Assembly: GCA_003988855.1 (NCBI GenBank)
Contig: QYAI01000040.1
Coordinates: forward strand, 182,133 to 246,132
Direction of reading: 5' to 3'
Length of the DNA stretch: 64,000 nt
DNA from: Arachnopeziza araneosa
Taxonomy: Eukaryota > Ascomycota > Leotiomycetes > Helotiales > Arachnopezizaceae
Numbering within the stretch: the stretch's first letter is position 1; every line of letters starts with the position of its first letter. The notes under the pieces are model-generated. The model ran no database searches, had not been told where the DNA came from, and was given only the letters and a program-made list of their open reading frames with translations. Positions 1 through 11,439 of the stretch are shown here, piece after piece. A program made the translations under genes and the position numbers.

Positions 1-670
1 ACGGGTTTCGTGATACCAGAGGTTGAAGAGGATTGAGAAATATCAATTTCTAAGCACACTAGATTTGAACTCGATCTCTGCTACTTTGGATGGTTTTGCT
101 AGTTCGAAATTTCGGTTGTATGATTTCGATACAGGAACATGTTATGTATAGCATATAGAATTACCGCAATGGCGCTCGAGAGTTTACACTAGAAGTCAGT
201 CAAAGTGACTCAGGTCCAAAATCGAGGCGTTTATAGGGCGAGGTTAGACTACTATACCAAGAGTTGTGTAGAATCTAGGGTTTTATGACCAGAAATAACG
301 CATAAGTGCACTTTCGCACACTCATTTAGTGATCAAGCTGGGCGAATATATTCCACCAGGCCATTTTTGTGGTACGAGTAACACTAAGCTACACTAATGC
401 GGGACAAAACCGGGACTACCGACGGTCTCACATGGCCATGGTGGCAACCAGTTACTACATTTTGGCGTAAAGAGCATCTGGGTTTACTTTTTATTAGCGT
501 GCAGCCATCAATGCCACAAAAATCAGCCTGTCTCATTGTTGTGGTGGCAGTGCAACACCTCAACCCAACCAAGAAAATGAAGTCTCTTAACATAAAGTTC
601 TTTTCCTCCTCATAAATTCTCCGATCGTAAGTTCAGGTGAGGCCATATACCATTGATTATTGGCGAGAAA
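1..670. other. left-edge intergenic region
   Basis: No gene is recognised here. Short open frames on both strands around 384-615 show no family motif, no spliced continuation and no homology I can recall. The right part must contain the promoter and 5' leader of the transporter gene starting at 671. Confidence 0.6.
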
Positions 671-2101
671 ATGACAATCGAACCGTCAGCATCTGAAAAG
701 GAGCACACTTCAAGCTACGACGAGATTTCCAAAGATGCCACGTTACCGGATGAAGAGAGTAGCACCAAACCAGAGATATTAGATTCCTCTGGAGTAGTCA
801 CCCTCACCACAGAACAAGTCACGTATCCCGAAGGGGGTCTTGAAGCATGGCTGGTGGTGTTTGGGTCATTTTGTGGCATTCTCGCTGGGTTTGGGTATAT
901 GAACAGCCGTACGTTTGCGAGGCGATTTTGAATATCGGTATACTTACAATACCTAGTCGCAGTGTTCCAGGAATATCTCAGCCAGAACCAGCTGGCAAAT
1001 TATAGCGACAGCACTACCGGATGGATCTTCAGTGTCTACGTATTTCTCTCCTTCGGGTGCGGCCTCTGGACTGGTCCCATTTTCGATGCTAAAGGCCCCA
1101 AAATGTTACTGATCGCAGGAGGTGTTTCTCTTGTCCTTGGCACTGCCCTTCTGGGAAACAGCACCGAGTATTGGCAGCTCATGCTGACTGCTGGAATCCT
1201 GACTGGTCTCGGTACGGCTTTGATTTTCACTCCCGCATTTGCTGCGGTGGGTCATTACTTCAACGAGAAACGAGGGACAGCCACAGGACTCGCTGCTATG
1301 GGTGGCTCTGTTGGAGGTATAATCTTCCCACTGATGTTACAGCGACTTTTCCCTCTCCTGGGATTTGCATGGGCAACAAGAGTCTTGGCTCTTATATTCC
1401 TCATCTTGTGTTGCATATCGGTGCTCTTAGTACACTCAAGACTCCCTCCAAAACCAGGGGCATCTTTACTTCCAAACATGCGTATATTTCGTCAGCCTGC
1501 CTTTGCTTTCACAACGGTCGGGGTATTCTTCAATGAATGGGCACTTTTCATTCCAGTCACTTATATTGCATCTTTCATCGTCGCCACAGATGCTGTAAAC
1601 CCGGCATCTTCCCTCCCATTTACCCTCGTTGCTGTTCTCAATGCAGGAAGTACCGTCGGACGAGTTCTTCCCGGGCTGGTGGCTGATAAATTTGGTCGAT
1701 TCAACTCTATGATTGTGATGCTTTTACTCTGTATATCGACAAACCTAGGCTTGTGGGTTCCAGCATCTGCGCTCCCAAGCACATCTTCTGCCATTGTGCC
1801 GCTGTCTATTGTATATGCTGCGGTTTTTGGGTTTGCATCCGGAAGTAACATCAGCTTGACCCCGGTTTGTGTTGGACAGCTGTGTATCACAGAAGAATAT
1901 GGACGATATTATGCAACTTGCTTCGCATTTGTAGGATTGGGCTCGTTGACCGGAATCCCTCTTGCTGGAGCGTTGATACAAGCCGCTGATGGGAGATATT
2001 ATGGCGTAGCTGCATTTACGGGAGCTTGTTATGTTATCAGTTTTGTAGCATTTAATAGTGCAAGATGGCTTAAGGTTGGCTGGACGTCAACTCGATTTTG
2101 A
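671..2101 (+). CDS. MFS monocarboxylate-type transporter
   Basis: Exons 671-908 and 957-2101, with a 48-base intron (GTACGT...CTAG); 460 residues. The N-terminus is a hydrophilic Ser/Glu-rich cytoplasmic tail of about 55 residues. It is followed by the signature of fungal monocarboxylate-transporter-like MFS proteins: EGGLEAWLVVFGSF in TM1, then NSLAVFQEYL across the splice junction. About twelve hydrophobic segments follow, with the MFS loop pattern DAKGPKMLL after TM2 and ADKFGRFNSM after TM6-7. The ATG at 671 was chosen because it opens the frame directly before the acidic tail; the in-frame codon further upstream is TTG. Family members move monocarboxylates, riboflavin or unknown small acids across the plasma membrane; the substrate cannot be read from sequence. 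The gene looks intact and of normal length. No metabolic neighbours suggest a substrate. Confidence 0.85.
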
Positions 2102-2661
2102 ATTGAATTTGGAGGTAGATAAGAATTACTTGGCTGCTGCAATCTACGAATGAAAAGTCCAATTATACTCCTTGTTTTGAGGGTGCTGTAGTAGAACATG
2201 TGAATTCAAGATGAACTTTCTCTGCTTGTTCATCATTTTAAATTACCTTCCTTCTTACTCCAAACGCATACTGTTCTCACATTAGCCTAGAATATGCACT
2301 TTGTATTGGCTTACAGCTATAGACTTGAAACACAACTAATATATGAGACTGGCCACAGAAGAAGAAATGGATTTTGAGATGTTAACTCGATCTTCAAAAA
2401 GTTCTCCTTAACATCTAGTTTTCCAGTAACGAAACCTGAGCCAGGTAGAGAATACATATTCATAGAAAGCTTCCAAGAGGGCTCTGTGGCCATGCAAGAA
2501 AAGGCCAACAATACCAGAGCCGCTCTGGACGCCATGACTCCAATTCCAGGAGACCAAAGGTAATCAGGAGGCTATCATATCGTGCGCCGATTATCACATT
2601 GACTGACTTAAAAATCCTACTCGATGTAGTGCAGTCTGGCTGAAGCTCTCGCTATATATTC
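2102..2661. other. intergenic region between transporter and NLR relic
   Basis: About 560 AT-rich bases holding the 3' ends of two convergent units, the transporter (+) and the broken NACHT gene (-). I see no gene or clear element in it. Confidence 0.6.
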
Positions 2662-5259
2662 TTATACACCCTTCAGCAGCCGTTTAACAGCCTCGTGCTC
2701 CCACTCAATCGCCCAATCAAGCGGCGTAGATCCACCAAAGTCCCTCGCCTGGATGTCAGCCTCATTTTCGAGTAGCAATCGTGCAATCACCTCGTGCCCC
2801 CTCTTAGCGGCCCAATGCAACGCCGTCCCTCCCTCACCGTCCTCCATATTTACTCTTCGCCTCGACACTCGCCCCATTCTCTAACAGCAGCAGCGTGACG
2901 GCCGCATCCCCTCTCCCAGCCGCCCGGCATAACGCCGTCCCTCCATCTAGGTCTTTTATGTCGATGCTGGCGCCCTGCTCCAACAACAGCTGCACGACAG
3001 TTATACCGCCACCCCCAGCCGCCCAATGCAGCGCCGTCCATCCATCAGGGTCCTTCGCCTCGATGTCAGCCCCCTTATCTAGTAACAGCCGTACAACTAC
3101 TTCGTGCCCTCTCCTAGCTGCCACGCATAGTGCTGTACTCTTCAATAGTCCAATACACTTTCAACCAATTCTCACGAATCTGAGAATTCTTATGATAGAA
3201 AGAGCGCGAAAGATCGATATTTCCACCTGCAAGAGCGCCACTTTCCAGGTAGTCCATACATGTTCTCGCAACCTCGAGATTCCCAACATCCTTGGTGATA
3301 CGAAAGACTTCTAGTTCAGTATTCTTATCTGGGCCTTTCCACAGAAGATAATCTTTAGCTGACTGATGAATGAGACCAACTTCGTCTGTTTCGATAGTCA
3401 GAAAGGATCCACAGTATGATACCTGGTCTCTTACGACCTCGACAAGACTGAAGCCATCGACGGGCCTAGCGGAGATTCCAATTGCAGTACCTAGCTCAGA
3501 GAGTGTTAACGGTCGGGTCGCCATTACAACCCACAGCAATATTTTAGCAGCAAGTGCTCTCCAATTAACGTCAATCTGAAGTAGCATACGAGCGTACAGC
3601 TCGTCCAGGCCAGGTGGAAACTGGTCCAATACTGTCTTAATTTCTGTAGCTTCGCATCTCTTCAATGCTTTTGCAACCAATGCAACCCACAGGAATGTGC
3701 CTTGTGCACCTTCTCGGTAAAACCCTTTTCACATGAACACGTAAAGACTCCGGGCATAGCCTATATGCTGGGAGATACTCCACCTTGTCATTGATAAACC
3801 GTTGAAGATCATCTTTGACCTCACTGTCTGCGTCTGGATCTAGGCGTATGCGAGAGACGCCTGTAAGAAGCTCTGGTATAAATTTTAGAAGATCTCAGCT
3901 AACAATGATGATTTTGAGAGGGTGAGATGGGGTGTTTTCGGTAGAGAACAGAACCCTCAGTTTACTAAGAAAGATCTCCAATGAAGCCTCGTCACATTCA
4001 TCGAGACCGTCGAGGATGCAGAATATAGTATCGTAGATAATGTCACGAACTATAATATTGAAGATCCTCCAGAGCGACTCGAATGATGAATCGGTAAATA
4101 GAGATTCTTTTTGGATCTTGAAACTTGGTAGGATGTGATCGAAGAGTTTTGGCCGAGACTGCAAGAGCTGGAAAATCAACCCCCTGATAATTGTAATAGC
4201 AGTATTGCGTTTTTCGTCTTTGCTATCGCAGAAGTATTGTAGGAATATTTTATTTGGGGCATTACTCGCACTTCGCTCAAGCTCTTCGGCGAGGAAGATT
4301 GAAAGCATAGTTTTGCCTTTCCCAGGGCCACCAGACAGCCAGAGCAGTTGCGAATAGGAGTGAAGCCATGAACCGTAAAGCTTATTGCTCTTAATCCATT
4401 CGCATGTTCCTTCAACTCTTAACCATTTTGTATGCACGAGCCTCTCTCGGTCGTCACGTGGGTCGGTTAGGAAGAGCGCCCTCAAGCAAGCCTGAGCTTC
4501 GTCTTCCTTTGGGCCTGCTGAAACTATATTTAGTATTTTTTTATATTGAACACAAAGATACAATATTGAGGATAATTGATGAAAGAAATCGTCAGATGCA
4601 GAAGCTTTACGTTCTATTCTTGCTATTGGAAACAAAGGTCATAGACTGTGCATGGTAGATCTGAGCACTGCCAGGCTTGTTGTATTGATCCCCATGAGCC
4701 TGGCTGATTAAACCAGAGCCAGAATAGATGGCAGTGAGACTGGCCTCTTCAATTGTAAGCTCCGGTATCGAGGGTGGTAAAGCTGCCGCCTCTTTGATAG
4801 CCTTGGCCACTTCTTTTCGCTGAGTATCAGTCACAGTACTCATACCATAGTTGATAGCCAACAGCTGTACGTCTTCTAGCATTCCTTTCATTAAAACCTC
4901 TACTCAATTTCCTTTGCCCAAGGTCTTAGCTGCTAAAAGGTACCGTTCCGCTCTGGATGCACTACTGGTAGGGACTACTTTCCTAAAAAGCTCTTCCAAC
5001 TTCTCAGCCTTCTTCCCACAGCCTTCAACAATGGCCTTCACTCCTTGCAGGAGTCCTCGTCCATATTCCCGTTTTCAATATGCCGCTTCGCCGAAGTTAA
5101 AATGTTTTGAACGATTGGAAGTCGTACGGCAACCTCACGAAATGCTTCAGGAAGGCCTTGTGCATTTGTTGCAGCATCATAAACTTGCTTAGTCCCATCG
5201 ACAATAGATATTATTGAGGAGATGACTCCTAGAACTGCAATAGCCTCGGCGCCTGACAT
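2662..5259 (-). pseudogene. broken SesA-NACHT-ankyrin (NLR-like) gene
   Basis: Read 5259 to 2662, the pieces give a full fungal STAND/NLR layout. First comes a SesA-type N-terminal domain (MSGAEAIAVLGVISSIIS at 5259). Then come the NACHT NTPase, with Walker A GGPGKGKT near 4330 and Walker B FCILDGLDE near 4015, a winged-helix-like stretch (LDQFPPGLDELYARML near 3600), and at least four ankyrin repeats (TALHWAA motifs, 3140-2670). It is disabled many times: a frameshift near 5050; TGA at 4904-4906 after LGKGN; a frame change around 4610-4640, possibly an intron plus a shift; TGA at 3895-3897, where these proteins usually have Arg after IIIVS; and frameshifts near 3720, 3130 and 2855. Conserved coding text continues across the stops, so introns do not explain them. 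Intact relatives are thought to act in non-self recognition and programmed cell death. Sequencing error is unlikely to explain so many lesions. Confidence 0.85.
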
Positions 5260-8200
5260 GATGCAGTTATAAGAGGAGGCGAGTCAAAGAGAGCGACGTT
5301 CCGGATAGGTCTAATTGTTTTTGGCGATTTAAAATAGATAAATTAGATGTGTGCTTTCACTGAAGTATTATTATACAAGGCTGTTGAGGATTAAAGATAG
5401 TGAGATAAGAGCATAGACGATCAGTGGTAGCTACATTGTCCGTCACTGATTTGGACCCAAGGAAGGATGGAGATTCATCGCTCTCCTCAGCCTTGCTGGT
5501 ATTTATAGCGCCGGCGCTTCAGCTGTCTAACCCAAGACTTTGATCGCTCAGAATTGATGATCACGTGACCATTGGGAGTGTTTAGTTCGAGACGCTGGGC
5601 TTTATTTTCAGGGGCGTGCACATGACGGTAGCATGAGGAACGATGATCCCGTGACAGGTCAGGTTTGGCCATTCAACAGAGTATACCTTCACGGTCATTT
5701 CTGAACTGGGGGGAGTCTCGGTGCCGCCGCTGTGAAATAGAAAAGTTTGAGACAAAGGAGTAGTCGAAAACAAAGTCCCATAATAAACGAATTCAAAGCG
5801 CTATCAATCTACCCTACTATATGGGGTGTAAAAAGTCTGTCCAGGGGTCCTGCCAAAATGCCACCATCCCCTATTTCCGAGTCTTATTTTGCTGCCGCTT
5901 TTTCAACACGTTCTTGTTGTAAACATACTTTTTATTTATTGATTTAATGCCTCCTCTTCGCGGATCCGATATGAGACCAGAGCTTCGAGCTCGAATAAGT
6001 AAACTTCGAAGCTTAAGTTAGAGCTATACTCGAATTCATGCAAAACACCCGGAAGCTTCTCTCTCTGCAATTACAAAGCTAAGCTTGGCGCTCTTAGTAC
6101 TCCTTGGGCAGGAGCTCCTCGGAAGCTTTCAGAGGTAGATAGAGATTACGTCCATCCCAAACCTAGACCCTTGACAATAGGCAAGTGGTTTTTCAGCATT
6201 TCCCAACAGTTGCGCATTTTATATACGGACTCCATAAAAGATCAAGAGCATGCGTTGAGTATCCAGACTGGTTTGAATGCTCTTTGGATTTTTGACGTTA
6301 CTCCACGAAGGATTCGGTTTGGTCTGCCAGCCGTTTTAGAGCCTCGTTTGGGACCTCTTCCCTGTTCTTTCGAAGATACTCAATTATTAGTGGAAGTTCA
6401 ACTGTGGAAAGCTGCGATTCATCGATCTCTAGTTCCACGAGATTCTCGTCTATCAAATGTCTCATTTTCCAAAATTAGGAGAACCAAGGAGCTAAGATGG
6501 TATGGCCATTGATTTACACGCCATCCAAAACGAAATGATATTAGATTGACATTATTCCTCTCAACCTGCTGCAAATCAGTCAAGTTGATTCTTTCAATCT
6601 CAATCCTCAAATATTTAGTAATAACTCAATACTCTTATTTAAATCAACTTCTCTCCCACGTGGCTTTCCCTGCCCATGATGCATTGTAAGTCGCTTGACT
6701 TGTAAACAAAGCAGGTCACTTACTTCTTGAACGTCTATATACAAAGCAAACGGCTCAGATTTATCGTGACTTAGAGGGTTCTCAATCTTTTTGTTTGAGT
6801 ACTTATCAAGTGGGTGTGAAAGAGTGTGCCATATGAGAACTTCGAGACAAGTATTGGAAGCCCAAGGTCTCCCTTAAATCTCCCAAAATATGTACTTAAA
6901 CCTCTCGAGTTACCTCACAACTCTTTATTTTAGGAAAAGGGATGATGCACATATGAAAGCATCCGAAGCTCCAGTAGAGTTTCAGCAACAGAATTTAAGT
7001 GACTGCCATCTTCCTCAGAACCCATATCGGATTCCCAGGAACGTCGTTCAAACACCCCTTCCTCATTATCATCACGAAAACTTCCCACTGAGACCTCCTC
7101 TTAGGCTAAGAAATATTTATTTAGTATGATTATGATCTATCTTGCTGTCAATATAAATTACCTACATGTCTACCACTTGGAAATTCACAGATTACACCCT
7201 AAGTATTGATTTGCGAGCGGTGCAGGAAACAAGAACAAAATGGATATCAGAAGGCGCGCACGCAATCGACACTGTCAGTCAAAATCTAAACCATTTTTGA
7301 TACGCGGAGACCGGCGACTTCGGTTGATATGGCTGGAGAATGCTGGTGGTGCAAGTTTTGCGGGAAGCGATTCAAGAGAGGAGGACCGATGCGAGCGATG
7401 CGGCTGTAGAGAAGTTGTGGATGGGATCACTGATGATTCAAAATCTGATTCTCGCTTTTTTTCTTCCTGATATGACGGTGATGATGAGATGGAGGAATAG
7501 CTCGAGTGAGCTATTACAAAAAGCAATAAACTCACTACTTCTCAATCCTAACCTAAATCATCCTCAAAACAGGAACGAAATGAGTCCTATGCCCAGTAAA
7601 CTTGAATCTGAATATACTATGCGAAATTACATCATCACAAGGTGAAAGTGGTCTTCCAAACCCGCCTCTTTCCCGCCTAGCTCCATCAAGCATCGACGCG
7701 ATCCGCCGAGATTCTTCCACCCAGCGCCTACCTATATAGTATTAAATAAGAATATCTGGTCACAAATCCAATCGAGAGGCACAGTTGTTCTTAGAGTATA
7801 ATTCGGAAACGAACCCCAATTCTAACAACATTAAGACTAGTGTTCCTTACGTTGGTAGAGATTAAGGGACATTTGATCTTCATGAGCGGGGGCTCAAGTT
7901 GCAAATGTTCGAATAACTCTTTTGTTCCCAGGATGTAGATATGGGAGGAAGGATTTAATTGTGGTCTTGGTATTTATTTTCGACTTTTTTTTCCTTCATT
8001 TTTTTGGGTTTTGTGGAAGGTGAAAGTGATGTCAACACGACAACGCGACTTTCGCTTAAGAACGAAAGGGAAGTAAATTGCACTCTGTAGGTAAAAAGGG
8101 GACTGCGCATAAATTGATGCAAGATTTAAATTAAGATTAACTTTTAATTCAATAGACTAGATTCAGGTACGACAAGATTCATGTACGACACGAAATAACG

Positions 8201-8305
8201 TAAATCTCCACCCGAGTGCAAATTATTTTAAACATTACCATGCCATCGCAAGAGGTCTGGTCCAAATCCAAGAGGCCTCAGTCCACTATTCATTCCTCTG
8301 TCCAA
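5260..8305. other. 3-kb gene-poor region
   Basis: No convincing gene in about 3 kb. Several open frames of 60-113 codons lack ATG starts, splice-linked extensions or known motifs. A short ATG frame at 7329 begins with a CxxC/CGKRF zinc-finger-like string but stops after 26 codons. Base composition is ordinary to AT-rich, with no repeat array. It may hold decayed genes too degenerate to recognise, plus the 5' region of the NLR relic and the 3' region of the beta-helix gene. Confidence 0.5.
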
Positions 8306-9364
8306 TCAGGAACAATCTGCAGTAGCACATTTATTCTTTGAGAATACATTACCAGATCCCGCCGAGAAGGTAAGAAAGTTCGCCTGGTTGTTTTTCAACG
8401 TATTGCCAATGACATTATTACCCGAAGCAATATCCCCATTCTCGTCGTCGAAGAGTAGAACTCCCGCAGCTGTCGTACCAGGAACAGTAAGAACCTGACC
8501 CTCAATATCGTTGTCCCTGACATCGGTGTCCACGGCGCCATCAATGACGATGCCGGAGGCAAAAGTCTGATTCCCGAACAGGTCACAAATAGGATTGGTG
8601 TTGTAGATATCGTTGCGGTGAAGGATCGTGCCATGAACTCCAGGGTCAACATAAGCTCCGACGCATACATTAGAGATGTGATTGTGTTTTAGGTTTGCAC
8701 CATTTGTCTGGACACAAAGGCCAATATAGTAGTTGCTGATATGGTTATGTGAAACGTCGACACCCTTGTAATCGTCCATGCAAATAGCGATGAAGAAGAG
8801 CGAGGCTGAGGTAATTGTATTTGCGGTAACTGAGGTACCTATAGAGCCGACGGTGAGGAGGCCATACTGATTCCCATCGATCAAGGTATTATGAGCCACT
8901 TTGGCATTCTCAGCTCCAATGACAGCAATATTGAGCCCAGAGAAGTTGTGTACCTCAAAACCAGAGACCGAGACATTCTTAACTGTAGTACCAACAGAGG
9001 TGACGTTTCGATGTTCTTTAACGAAATCCGCCAGACCGATATCAGATCCAGTAATGCAGATTCCAGCTTCCGTATTATCGCCAGCCAGGCCGGAGCAGGT
9101 GTTGTTTTTCGAGACAGCAGGAGGATAGAGGACTGCACCTTCTCCGACTAGTGAGATGCCGCTCGTTGAGATGGTCAGCTGCTCGGTGTAATTGCCTTTG
9201 TAGACAATGACTCGATCTCCACTGTGAGCTTTGTCGATAGCAGCTTGGATACTATCACCAGCATGGACTTTGATGTCTGTTGAGCTCGCTAGCCCAATTG
9301 AGGTTGCGCATATGGTAAAGAGGAGACGGGCAGCACGCCCAGCACTAAATTGAGACCTTGTCAT
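8306..9364 (-). CDS. secreted parallel beta-helix protein
   Basis: Single exon, 352 residues. An N-terminal signal peptide (basic MTRSQFSAGRAAR, then a hydrophobic run ending near ASS) is followed by HAGDSIQAAIDKAHSGDRV, the standard entry to right-handed parallel beta-helix proteins of the NosD/DUF1565 and pectin-lyase-like type. The body has short repeating turns (VSVSGFEVHNFSGLNIAVIG, AKVAHNTLIDGNQYG, VTANTITSAS, VDVSHNHISNYYIG, LKHNHISNVCVG), each with the N-x-I/H pattern of beta-helix coils. Several N-x-S/T sites and Cys pairs fit an extracellular protein. Such folds commonly bind or cleave polysaccharides, but no lyase or hydrolase catalytic set is evident, so the activity is unassigned. 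The ATG at 9364 is the first in frame and opens the signal peptide. Confidence 0.8.
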   Translation of the reverse strand: MTRSQFSAGRAARLLFTICATSIGLASSTDIKVHAGDSIQAAIDKAHSGDRVIVYKGNYTEQLTISTSGISLVGEGAVLYPPAVSKNNTCSGLAGDNTEAGICITGSDIGLADFVKEHRNVTSVGTTVKNVSVSGFEVHNFSGLNIAVIGAENAKVAHNTLIDGNQYGLLTVGSIGTSVTANTITSASLFFIAICMDDYKGVDVSHNHISNYYIGLCVQTNGANLKHNHISNVCVGAYVDPGVHGTILHRNDIYNTNPICDLFGNQTFASGIVIDGAVDTDVRDNDIEGQVLTVPGTTAAGVLLFDDENGDIASGNNVIGNTLKNNQANFLTFSAGSGNVFSKNKCATADCS

Positions 9365-10183
9365 CTTGAGTTCCGTGAAGGTAGTTTATAGGCACACAAT
9401 TATTGAAGGAGGGGTGTGAAATAACGATTATTCAAAAGGAGAAGCGAGTATGTAACTGTTTTATACTCTTGGGCGTGAAGAAAAGAAGCTGAAAGGGTCG
9501 ACATTTGACTATAGGCACCATCGACAAGACTAGCAACTCTTGGCAAACTCAAACTCGAGTCCTTATAATCAGAAGTTCCAAGGACAATCTTTCAACCCTC
9601 AGACTAGTCTCTGCCGCCGAGAACCGAAAATGGAAAGAAAGCGCAGCAGGATGGGAAAGTGAGAACCCGTGTACCAAAGAGCCTTGGATTCTTCATCGGA
9701 GGGACGTCCGGACTCCTCCTGAGTGGTCACTTCTAACATGTGGCTTGGCCAAGACGCCAATGACGCTGAAGAGGGCTGAGGTGAGATATCCGAAAAGTTG
9801 CATCAAGACTATCGACTTAGTCGCTTGGCAATTTGGGGAAGTTGATAAACGACGCAAATCACCCACTTCGCCAAGCCAGCCTGAAGGACAAGTCTTTGAA
9901 AATGACGGCAAAGGAAAGTCTGGGCTCCTACCACCTCGGATCCAAATGAACTTCAACCATTACGTTTCTAATGCTCCAGGCCGAGTGAAGACATGAAAAT
10001 CGCATAGACAGCAGAAGGGCGACCATCATGGAAGCGACAAAAGTCTGCGCTGCGATCAAGCTCCTCATTATTACCTGTTCGTTTCACGTTTATAATGTGG
10101 CTTAGCAAATAAACGTTTTTGAGATACGAACTCCTAAACCTTAACACCAGATCCTCGCCAAAATCTCCTTAGCATTTAGGCTA
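9365..10183. other. intergenic region
   Basis: Contains the promoter of the beta-helix gene and the 3' flank of the membrane-protein gene at 10184. An open frame of about 160 codons on the + strand (9505-9996) starts only at TTG and has no recognisable domain, so I do not call it. Confidence 0.5.
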
Positions 10184-10867
10184 TCAGTACAGAGAATCAA
10201 ACGACCCCGAACGATTTGACGCGTTGTCAGCAGCCGAGCGCATCCTTTCACGAAGCTCATACCCGCCAACGAAATCAGGATAGGCAGGCAGTATGTCCTC
10301 CCCAGATGGTAGCAGAAATCTTCCACCTCCCGCTTGATATGCTGGGGGATGGACTTGAATTGGCGGCCCGGGAGGGACAGCTAATGTTAAATCCATGGCC
10401 CGAGTGGGAGCACTACGTTTCGGTTTAAGATCTTTTGGTATCTTATCCAGGTCCTCCACAATAGTAACAGTCCGTAATCTCGTTACCGCATCGTCTTTGT
10501 AAGTGACCGAGACGTATCTGCCCATTGGTCCAATGCGAAATCGCCCCGGAAGAGACGCGAATACTCTGGAATCGTAGCAGTCTTCTACGTATTCGTGGAG
10601 CTCGTAGGAGGGGACGTATCGTAGTCGTAGGATTCTGGCGGAACTGCCACAGCAGTAGAATATTATGCAGACCGCGATGAGAGCGAAGATAGAACTAAAC
10701 AGGATTCCACAGAACTGGATATTCGAGAATTCAATGATATGTCTGGTTTTTTCGACGTATACTAGGCATGATGTGAGATTATGGTAGGTTAGGGAAGATG
10801 TGCGGTTGAACATAAAGCCAGCAGTAGCTTTAGCTACGCATGCTGGATCGAGTACTGAAGGTGCCAT
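10184..10867 (-). CDS. single-pass membrane protein, unknown function
   Basis: Single exon, 227 residues, not recognised. The first 48 residues carry two Cys and two N-glycosylation sequons (NRTS, NLTS), consistent with a lumenal or extracellular side. One strong transmembrane segment follows at about residues 51-72 (FCGILFSSIFALIAVCIIFYCC). The C-terminal part is hydrophilic: a Tyr-rich stretch (YVPSYELHEYVEDCYDS), a charged region, then a Pro-rich low-complexity tail (PPGPPIQVHPPAY) ending SGSFDSLY. There is no N-terminal signal peptide, so a type III signal-anchor topology is likely. The open frame, the coherent topology and the ATG at its head support a real gene. The neighbours give no functional hint. 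Confidence 0.65.
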   Translation of the reverse strand: MAPSVLDPACVAKATAGFMFNRTSSLTYHNLTSCLVYVEKTRHIIEFSNIQFCGILFSSIFALIAVCIIFYCCGSSARILRLRYVPSYELHEYVEDCYDSRVFASLPGRFRIGPMGRYVSVTYKDDAVTRLRTVTIVEDLDKIPKDLKPKRSAPTRAMDLTLAVPPGPPIQVHPPAYQAGGGRFLLPSGEDILPAYPDFVGGYELRERMRSAADNASNRSGSFDSLY

Positions 10868-11439
10868 TGTTTGAAGCTGAAATGGAATATTTGAAGAGAC
10901 TTTAGCTTAGAAAGGACGAATACAGGAGGTACTTATACTAAGATATTCTTTCCTAATATGGGTGACGCTGTAGGAAATCCTAAAAAATTTCGAAACCACC
11001 TTAGATCCAAATGTGGTCAGGACTTTGACCATAAATTTTTCCTAGTATAATCAAATGGCAACTAATTTAGATCCCGTAGGAGCGATCTCGAGAAGTGAAA
11101 ATCGAAGGCGGCTTCCTCATAATGGTGCTGTTTCTCAACTGGAAGAACAAGAGTAATTTCTTGATACTAGGTTTGGATGTGGTTCATCTGATAATAAATT
11201 CTACATCCAAATATAAAGATGCTCATAGCTAAGTGGCGCCAAGGAGCAATGAAATTAAATGCAATAAAGTATGGACTCTCGCAAGAGTCGTCATTACTAA
11301 TGAACTTTGGGGCCGAGCAGTGTGCTAAATTCTCTGGTTCACTAGAACTTCTTGAGAGAGCTCCGGGTAACTACATTTCCTGGAAAATATCTCGATTCGT
11401 GCTTTGAAATAAAGCACTTAAATATCCAAGGCAAAATCA
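10868..11439. other. intergenic region
   Basis: About 570 bases between the promoter of the membrane-protein gene (-) and the 3' end of the WLM gene (-). No gene recognised; the short + frames at 11219-11597 carry no motif. Confidence 0.5.

Noticed and set aside
7329..7409. Short ATG frame with a CxxC...CGKRFKR zinc-finger-like start
   Set aside because: Stops after 26 codons with no good donor or continuing coding text; possibly a gene fragment, but not supportable.
9505..9996. 163-codon open frame on the + strand
   Set aside because: It starts only at TTG, has no motif, and lies in the promoter side of the beta-helix gene.
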